DNA from: DASZMJ01 sp035551935
GTDB taxonomy: Bacteria; Planctomycetota; Planctomycetia; Isosphaerales; Isosphaeraceae
Assembly: GCA_035551935.1 (NCBI GenBank)
Contig: DASZMJ010000504.1
Location: 1-31,102 of the forward strand
Direction of reading: 5' to 3'
Length of the DNA stretch: 31,102 nucleotides
This document shows positions 24,532 to 31,102 of this stretch, piece by piece (positions within the stretch are counted from its first letter, which is position 1; each line of letters begins with the position of its first letter). The position numbers and the translations under genes are program-made. The notes beneath the pieces are model-generated. The model saw only the letters and a program-made list of their open reading frames with translations, was not told the DNA's origin and did no database searches.

Positions 24532-26691
24532 TCAACGGGCGCGTCCCACCCACGTCGCGAACGCGGACTCGACGACCATCAGGCCGAACAGCCCGGCGAG
24601 CAGCTCGCGCCAGAGCTCGCGGCCGGTCGGCGCGAACAGCGCGGAATCGTCGCCCCCGGCCACGACGACGTCGACGTCGAGCGGTTCCAGGAGCTTCTTC
24701 AGGTCGGTCGGCGCGAGCCGGTCCAGCTCGCTCTCGCGCGGGTCGGGGTTGGCCGCGTAGGAGTCCGACATGGTGCCGAGCGGGCCTTCGTCCCAGGCGA
24801 GGCGATAGAGGCCGGCGCGCCGGGTGTCGGCGACGGCCACGTCGACCGCCGGGCCGAGGTCGCTCGGCGGCTCTTCGACCGGGACGGCCGAGATGGCTTG
24901 CGGCTCGCCGCCGCCGGGGGGCGTCAGGCGGACGTTCGAGACCTGCTGGCCGGTGCGAATCCGGCGCTTGAGGCGGTCGCCGGCCGTGACGTTGTGGTCG
25001 AACCGCGTCGGCCGAGCCGCGCCCTTGACGGCCTCGCGGACCGCGAGCACGAAGCTCGGCTCGACCGGCCAGTCGTTGCCGGCGCGGTCGGCGGTGGTCG
25101 TCCAGAGCAGGACCTTGCCGTCGCCGACCGCCCGCTCGACGATCGCCGGCGACCGCTTCGGGTCGTTCCACCGCGCGAGCACGCGGACCTTCCCTTCCTC
25201 TGCCTTCTCGTCCACCGTCATGACCTGCCGCGCCGCGACCCGCTCCAGCGCCGACGGCTTCAGTTCGAGCAGGGCCTCGAGCGGCGACGGCTTCACGTCC
25301 TCGACGATCAGGCCGCGGATCGGCTCGTCGACCAGCCCCTTCAGTCGCGCGGGCAGGAGGGGTTCGCCGTCGCGGGCGAGCAGGTCGTTGTAGAGGCCGA
25401 TATCGAGCTTCGGCCCGGTGAAGATGATCAGCCCCATCCCCTCGCGCACGAGCTGGCCCAGTTGCGACGCCTGGTCCGGCGAGATCGCGGCCACGTTGGC
25501 GAGGACGAGGACGTCCGGCGTCTCCAGCTTCGGCCCGAGGAAGTTGTCTTCGAGCGAGACCTCGACCCGCCACGCCTCGGCCGCGCCGACGCCGATCGAG
25601 AGTGGGGCGGCGAGGTAGTCGATCTCCGAGCCGAACGGCTCGGCCGACGGCTCGCCGTCGACGAGGCGGATCAGGAGCGAGTCCTTGACCGGCACGGCCG
25701 CCCAGCGGCGGTTGTCGGCGGGCATCTCGTCGTCGGCGAGCTGGAGCGAGACGTCGTGCGTCCCCGAGCCGGGGAACTGGACGGTGAGCGGGATGCGGAC
25801 GACCTGGCGCGCGGGGATCTCGGGCAGCGCGACCTCGGTCGGCTTGTCGTCGACGCGGAGGATCGCCTTCGTGCCGGCGAGCAATCGCGGCGTGTTGTTG
25901 CGGACGACCGCCTCCCACTTGCTCTCCGCGCCGGCCAGGACCGTCCGGTCGAGCGGGACGAGCTCCTGGAGCGCGACGTTGGCCGTCGCGTCGGCGCCGA
26001 CGTCGACGACCCGGACGCGGACCCCCTGCCCTTTCCACGACCGCGCCCGCGCCGCCACGCCGCGCTCCCAGCCCGCCTTGCGCAGGTCGGTCACGATGGT
26101 CAGTTGCTTCGTGGGCGAGGCGCACGCTTTCATCACCTCGTCGACCCCGTCGAGCACCGCCGGCCACGAGGCGTGCGTGGCCGTCGGCGTCACCGAGCCG
26201 ACCGCGGCCGAGATATCTTCCCGCCGCGAGCCCTCGACCTCGACGAGCAACGGCGACCGAGGCGCCGACGTCGTGATCAGGGTGCAACGGTCCTGCGGCC
26301 GGATCGAGCCCACCAGCGCGCCGGCGACTTCCTTCGCGCGCTGCAAGGCCGACGGCCCGCCCGCGGCGTAGCCCATGCTCAACGAGTCGTCGATCAACAC
26401 GACCTGGCTCGACCTCCCCGCGCCGCCGAGCCATTTCTCGAGGCCCGTCGGGTTCAACAAGGGCCGAGCGAGCAGGATGAACAGCAGGATCGGCAGCGAG
26501 ATCCGCAGCAACAGCAAGAGCAATTGCTCGAGCTCGATCCGGCGCCGGTTGCGCTGGATGGTGAGCTTCAGGTACTTCATCGGCGCCCATTCCACCCGGC
26601 GGAACCGGCGGCGGTTCAGCAGGTGGATGATCAGGGGGATCGAGCCGAGCACGGCCCCCCAGAGCAGGAGTGGGCTCAGGAACGACATCAT
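24532..26691 (-). CDS. BatA-type membrane protein with VWA domain
   Basis: A 719-aa membrane protein. The N-terminus matches the aerotolerance-regulator (BatA N-terminal) domain: helix 1 at 4-25, then LNRRRFRRVEWAPMKYL, then helix 2 at 56-76. A VWA domain follows, with a MIDAS motif DDSLS (Asp101, Ser103, Ser105). The middle has strand-rich and amidotransferase-like parts (EDNFLGPKLETPDVLVLANV near 380-400), and a membrane helix lies near 690-710. It forms a pair with the next gene, of similar design. The ATG overlaps the stop of the DUF58 gene by 4 nt. In studied relatives BatA proteins act with MoxR ATPases in envelope stress tolerance. That role is inferred here. Confidence 0.9.
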   Translation of the reverse strand: MMSFLSPLLLWGAVLGSIPLIIHLLNRRRFRRVEWAPMKYLKLTIQRNRRRIELEQLLLLLLRISLPILLFILLARPLLNPTGLEKWLGGAGRSSQVVLIDDSLSMGYAAGGPSALQRAKEVAGALVGSIRPQDRCTLITTSAPRSPLLVEVEGSRREDISAAVGSVTPTATHASWPAVLDGVDEVMKACASPTKQLTIVTDLRKAGWERGVAARARSWKGQGVRVRVVDVGADATANVALQELVPLDRTVLAGAESKWEAVVRNNTPRLLAGTKAILRVDDKPTEVALPEIPARQVVRIPLTVQFPGSGTHDVSLQLADDEMPADNRRWAAVPVKDSLLIRLVDGEPSAEPFGSEIDYLAAPLSIGVGAAEAWRVEVSLEDNFLGPKLETPDVLVLANVAAISPDQASQLGQLVREGMGLIIFTGPKLDIGLYNDLLARDGEPLLPARLKGLVDEPIRGLIVEDVKPSPLEALLELKPSALERVAARQVMTVDEKAEEGKVRVLARWNDPKRSPAIVERAVGDGKVLLWTTTADRAGNDWPVEPSFVLAVREAVKGAARPTRFDHNVTAGDRLKRRIRTGQQVSNVRLTPPGGGEPQAISAVPVEEPPSDLGPAVDVAVADTRRAGLYRLAWDEGPLGTMSDSYAANPDPRESELDRLAPTDLKKLLEPLDVDVVVAGGDDSALFAPTGRELWRELLAGLFGLMVVESAFATWVGRAR

Positions 26692-27591
26692 CGACCGCGC
26701 CCCCCCGTCCCTTGCTGGCCGGACCGGACGGTCTCCTCCCGCGCGTGCAGGAACGTGCTGAGCGCGGGGCCGAGGTGCTCGTCGGTGAGGAACCGGACGT
26801 GGTCATACCCGCGCTTGCCGCATTCCTTGCGGACGCCGTCGAGGAAGTCGCGCATCGCCTGCTGGTACGACCGCCGGAACGCCCAGGGCTCGGCGAACAG
26901 CTCCTCGTCCCCCTCGATGTCGCGGAAGATCGTCGGCCCGTCGAACGGCAATTCCAGCTCGTCGCGGTCGAGCACCTGCATGATCAGGACTTCATGCCCC
27001 AGGAACCGGAGTCGGTCGAGGCCGTCGTGGAACGAGTCGAGGTCCGTCAGGAGGTCGGAGACGACGACGAGCAGGCTCCGCCGCTTGAGTCGGTCGGTGA
27101 GCGTCCGGAGGAGCCCCCCAAGCTCGGTCTTCCGCGCCGGCGTGCAGCGCTCGAGCAGGCCCGTCATCACCACGACCTGCGCCTGCGTCGCCGCGTGCGG
27201 CAGGATCGTGCCGGCGGCCTCGTCGAAGAGGACGAGGCCGACCGGGTCCTGCTGTCGCGTCAACAGCATCGAGAGGGCGACGACCATCGTCGCCCCGTAG
27301 TCGAACTTCGAGAGCGTCGCGTCGCGCCCCTTGTAGTTCATCGACGCGCTGGCATCCACCACGAACGTGACGCGGACGTTGCTCTCTTCCTCGTACTGCT
27401 TGATGTAATGCCGATCGGACCGCGCGAAGACGCGCCAGTCGAGCCGGCGGAGGTCGTCGCCGGGGGCGTATTCGCGGTACGAGGCGAACTCGATGTTGAA
27501 GCCGTGGAAGGGGCTGCGGTGCATGCCGCTGATCGCACCTTCCACGAGCCGCCGCGAGCGCAACGCCAGGTCGGAGACCCGGGCGATGACG

Positions 27592-28662
<1,071 letters not shown>

Positions 28663-28670
28663 GTCGCGGT

Positions 28671-28676
28671 CCCTCC
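28671..28676 (-). promoter_or_regulatory. Ribosome binding site for the GTG-started MoxR gene
   Basis: On the minus strand GGAGGG lies 8 nt before GTG at 28662. It confirms this non-ATG start. Confidence 0.6.
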
Positions 28677-28695
28677 GGTGCGGTGTCGAGGTCGG

Positions 28696-28749
28696 GGTGA
28701 GGATGGGGACTGGCTCCGAGTCTTCGAGGTGCCAGTCCCCATCCTCACC
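28696..28749. repeat. Perfect 19-bp inverted repeat between the toroid and MoxR genes
   Basis: Arms 28696-28714 and 28731-28749 are exact reverse complements around a 16-nt loop. The right arm touches the stop codon of the toroid-protein gene. No T-run follows on the minus strand. The arms read GGTGAGGATGGGGACTGGC. The arms do not fold internally, unlike the other palindromes in the window. It may end transcription of the upstream three-gene unit or divide the operon into parts with different mRNA levels. Confidence 0.8.
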
Positions 28750-29838
28750 TTAGCGTTGGAAGATCGGCAGGTATTTGAACGGTAACTGGAGGATGATGGC
28801 GGCGATGGCGGTGCCGTAGACCTGGCCGATGCCGTCGCCGTTCCAGGAGCCGTCGGGCTGTTGCATGGAGAGGAGCTGGTCGCGGGCCTTGGGGAAGTAT
28901 TCATCCCAGTACTTGTCGCCGGCCATGTAGAAGGCCTGCGAGGCGTAGAGGTGGGTGTAGAAGTCGTGCCCGCCACCCTTGCTCCAGCCCTCGTTGGCGC
29001 GGAATTGGTCCCAGACGTACTTGAGGCAGTCGGTGGCGATTTGGTTGTCGAACTGGCCGGCGTTGTAGAGCGTGGCGACGGCCGCGGCCGAGATCGGCAG
29101 CCTCGGGCCGGTGGAGGAGCGGAGCGAGTATTCGATGCCGCCCTCGGGGGTCCGGCATTTCTCGAGGTAGTTCGCCGCCTCCTCGATGACCGCCTTCGGC
29201 ACGAGGAACCCGGCGTTGTGCGCCGCGCGGAGCCCCTGGACCTGGGTGACGGTGACGGAGCCCTCGTCGCCGCCGCCGGGGATGTACGTCCAACCGCCCT
29301 GGGGGCTCTGCCCCTGGCTGGTCAAGGTGACGGCCTTGCGGACGGCGGAGCGGACCGAGTTGCGGAGCGACTCCTTGGTGATCATGCCGTAGACGGAGGC
29401 CAGGAACATCAAGGCGAACCCATGCCCGTGCATCGGCTGGCCGCCGTCCTGCGAGGAGCCGGTCAGGAGGCCCGACGGGGTCGCGCAACGCACCAGGAAC
29501 TCGGTGGCACCGAGCACGTTCTTGGAGTACTTGCCCCGCGTCGGCGAGTCGCCGTGCGCGAGATAGGCCGTGCCCGAGAGGCCGGTCATCGCCACGGGGT
29601 ATGCTTCGCCGCCGCCGACGTCCCAGGAGCCGTCCTCCGATTGCTGGACCGCGAGGAAATCGAGCCCCCGGACCACCCCCCGCAACGCCTCGGGCGTGAC
29701 GTGCTTTGGCAGGACCGCGCGGTCCTGCCCGCCGACGCGACGGCCCGAGGCCAGCCACGCGGCGCCGCCGATCAGGCCGGCGCCGAAGGCGCGGCGGGTC
29801 CAGCGACTCCTACTCCCCCCGACCCGGTCGCGGCTCAT
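28750..29838 (-). CDS. Tat-exported prenyltransferase/squalene-cyclase-like toroid protein
   Basis: A 362-aa protein with a twin-arginine signal (TRRAFG at 14-19, then a hydrophobic stretch to about 31), so it is probably exported folded. The body reads as alpha/alpha-toroid repeats with QW-like motifs: QQSEDGSW (65-72), SPQGGW in the middle and QQPDGSW (326-332). Squalene-hopene cyclases and prenyltransferases use this fold. The DxDD motif of cyclases and the zinc ligands of prenyltransferases are not seen, so a binding or degenerate role is more likely. The start overlaps the SIMPL gene in an ATGA. An intact 19-bp palindrome follows immediately. Confidence 0.87.
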   Translation of the reverse strand: MSRDRVGGSRSRWTRRAFGAGLIGGAAWLASGRRVGGQDRAVLPKHVTPEALRGVVRGLDFLAVQQSEDGSWDVGGGEAYPVAMTGLSGTAYLAHGDSPTRGKYSKNVLGATEFLVRCATPSGLLTGSSQDGGQPMHGHGFALMFLASVYGMITKESLRNSVRSAVRKAVTLTSQGQSPQGGWTYIPGGGDEGSVTVTQVQGLRAAHNAGFLVPKAVIEEAANYLEKCRTPEGGIEYSLRSSTGPRLPISAAAVATLYNAGQFDNQIATDCLKYVWDQFRANEGWSKGGGHDFYTHLYASQAFYMAGDKYWDEYFPKARDQLLSMQQPDGSWNGDGIGQVYGTAIAAIILQLPFKYLPIFQR

Positions 29839-30734
29839 TTCGCGGCGTCCTTGCCCTTGGGGCGCAGCTCGAACCGCACGAGCAATTCGACGCGGACGGG
29901 GACCTCCTGGTACTTCGTCGAATCGATCCGCTTGTGCGCGGCGGCCTCCTCCTCGAGGTTGGAGTTGGCGTCCATGTACGGGTTCGACGGGCCGTGGTCG
30001 CCGGGGACGACGACCTCGCGGATGGCGACAACCGGCCCGAGCGTCACGCCGCTGAGCCGCGCCAGCCGCTCGGCGCGGGCGCGGGCGTCGGCGACGGCCT
30101 TCTCGTAGGCCGCTTCCTGGACCTTGTCGATGTCGTCGACGACGAACTTCACCAGCCCCTGGTTGAACCGCTGGTAGGGGTTGTAATAGTACGGGTTGTA
30201 CTCGTTTTGCTGGCCGACGTGGGCCCCGGCGTCCTGCGCCACGTCGAGCAACTTGGCGACGAGCTGGAGGATCGCCTCCTCGTCGAGCTTGCGGATGTCG
30301 GTCCCCTTGACGATCAGCTTCCGCGAGAGCTGGACCTCGGTCTTGTTCCGCGAGTTCTGCGGGAGGCCGTTGAAGTAATACGGGTTCATCATCCCCTTCT
30401 GGTCGACCAGCAGCCCGCGCTCCTCGACGGCGACGTTGCCGAGCTTCAAGGCCGCGAACGCGTCGGTGATCCGCTTCTTGGCGTCGCGGTACTTGACGAT
30501 CGCGTCGGCGGTCAGCTCGCTGGCGGCCGACACGTCGAGCTCGATCTCGAACCGGTTCGGCTTGGCGGCGACGACCCCCTTGCCGACGACGGTGAGCCCC
30601 TCGATGTTCTCCGTCCCGCCGCCGCCGCCCATGAAGATCTGGGCGTCGGCCGGCCGGCCGATCGCCGCGAGGGCGAGGCCGGCGAGCGCGACGACGGCCA
30701 GCCGCAATGCCTTCGTTGGAGCGTTCCGAGTCAT
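29835..30734 (-). CDS. SIMPL domain (DUF541) exported protein
   Basis: A 299-aa exported protein with a signal peptide ending near residue 31 (ADA-Q). The SIMPL/DUF541 domain covers most of the rest, starting with GLTVVGKGVVAAKPNRFEIE at 46-65. The C-terminal strand is typical (VPVRVELLVRFELRP). Two Asn/Pro/Tyr-rich inserts, NPYYF at 117-121 and NPYYYNPY at 180-187, interrupt the domain and are unusual. SIMPL proteins are known as oligomeric periplasmic or outer-membrane proteins, some with stress-related roles. The ATG overlaps the stop of the upstream propeller gene, and the end overlaps the toroid gene, in ATGA junctions. All three proteins are therefore probably made together. Confidence 0.9.
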   Translation of the reverse strand: MTRNAPTKALRLAVVALAGLALAAIGRPADAQIFMGGGGGTENIEGLTVVGKGVVAAKPNRFEIELDVSAASELTADAIVKYRDAKKRITDAFAALKLGNVAVEERGLLVDQKGMMNPYYFNGLPQNSRNKTEVQLSRKLIVKGTDIRKLDEEAILQLVAKLLDVAQDAGAHVGQQNEYNPYYYNPYQRFNQGLVKFVVDDIDKVQEAAYEKAVADARARAERLARLSGVTLGPVVAIREVVVPGDHGPSNPYMDANSNLEEEAAAHKRIDSTKYQEVPVRVELLVRFELRPKGKDAAK

Positions 30735-31102
30735 CGCGATGCCCCCTCCTTCGCGGTCGCGGCCACGCCGACGGGGCGGCGCGGGTAGGCGGTGATCGAA
30801 CGATTCGAGATGGTCAAGAGCCAGCGGTCCGTCAGCACGAGGTCGCCCCCCGCCGAGCCGAGGTCCTCGCCGCGGAAGATCCGCCGGACCGTGCCGTCCT
30901 TCGGGTCGAGCTCGAAGACCCCGCGCGACGTGAGCTGCCAGATCCCCTCGGGCCGCGCGATCACCTTGCCGCTGGCGCTGCCGCCGGGCACCCGCGTCGC
31001 CCAGCGGAGTGCCCGCGTGGCCAGGTCGAGCGCGCCGAGCTCGGCGCCGCCGAGGTAGACGTTGCGGTCGTCGGCGGCGAGCAGCCGCGTCGACTTGGCG
31101 AT
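30731..31102 (-). CDS. PQQ-like beta-propeller protein, C-terminal part only
   Basis: The reading frame is open to the right edge, so this is the last 123 codons of a longer gene. It reads as WD/PQQ-type propeller blades: DDRNVYLGGAELGALDLATR, then LRWATRVPGG, then GIWQLTSRGVFELDPKDGTV and DLVLTDRWLLTISNRSITAY. The phrasing ALDLATRALRW is typical of BamB/PQQ-repeat proteins. It may be an exported scaffold or a pyrroloquinoline-quinone-like sensor fold. A GTG at 30991 could serve as an internal start, but the open upstream frame argues against it. The end overlaps the SIMPL start in an ATGA. The N-terminus and any signal peptide lie outside the window. Confidence 0.85.
   Translation of the reverse strand: MAKSTRLLAADDRNVYLGGAELGALDLATRALRWATRVPGGSASGKVIARPEGIWQLTSRGVFELDPKDGTVRRIFRGEDLGSAGGDLVLTDRWLLTISNRSITAYPRRPVGVAATAKEGASR

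Noticed and set aside
17413..27300. Several plus-strand open frames of 800-1040 codons opposite the envelope gene train
   Set aside because: They are low in domain content and rich in Arg/Glu/Leu/Ala by codon-position bias. The minus-strand genes have signal peptides, MIDAS motifs and Walker motifs.

Overview
The window is a GC-rich chromosomal segment. It most likely comes from a planctomycete of the Isosphaeraceae type (Singulisphaera/Paludisphaera relatives). I infer this from the very high GC, the many long secreted proteins with Lys/Asp/Pro-rich stretches, an NPCBM-domain protein, the large MoxR/DUF58/VWA gene train, and intergenic nested palindromes of a style I associate with that group. 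No rRNA, convincing tRNA, CRISPR array or transposase was found. I identified 20 protein genes, one of them cut by the right edge.

Left part (1-7200), mixed strands. A palindromic repeat cut by the left edge precedes a small lipoprotein gene (266-877, +). Two minus-strand genes follow: threonine synthase (thrC, 965-2401) and an HtrA/Deg-type serine protease with two PDZ domains (2558-3967, GTG start proposed). A 467-nt divergent intergenic region separates htrA from a plus-strand pair: a small TPR-like protein (4435-4767) and an iron-containing alcohol dehydrogenase (4793-5929). A secreted proline-rich protein of unknown function (6124-7110, +) ends the block just before a perfect 34-bp inverted repeat (7119-7194).

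Middle part (7215-12330), all minus. A 972-aa FAD-oxidase/4Fe-4S/CCG fusion of the YdiJ or D-2-hydroxyacid dehydrogenase type overlaps, by ATGA, a small four-helix membrane protein. Upstream lie a second nested palindrome (10605-10686), a hypothetical membrane protein with an AT-rich patch, and a short single-module MetE-like methyltransferase.

Right part (12335-31102), all minus and tightly packed. In transcription order the genes are: a partial PQQ-like beta-propeller, a SIMPL (DUF541) protein, a Tat-exported prenyltransferase/squalene-cyclase-like toroid protein, a 19-bp hairpin, a MoxR AAA+ ATPase, a DUF58 protein, a BatA-type VWA protein, a second VWA membrane protein, a DUF4175-like membrane protein, a secreted coiled-coil protein, a 172-aa secreted protein, a 15-bp hairpin, a 1046-aa Lys/Asp-rich protein with a C-terminal NPCBM domain, and a secreted protein with STN-like and HEAT-like parts. 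Many of these genes are joined by 4-32 bp overlaps. I infer a cell-envelope machine: a MoxR ATPase acting with three MIDAS-type proteins, plus a set of exported accessory proteins. MoxR-DUF58-VWA operons are known. The extended set of partners is the part most worth examining as a possibly undescribed system.
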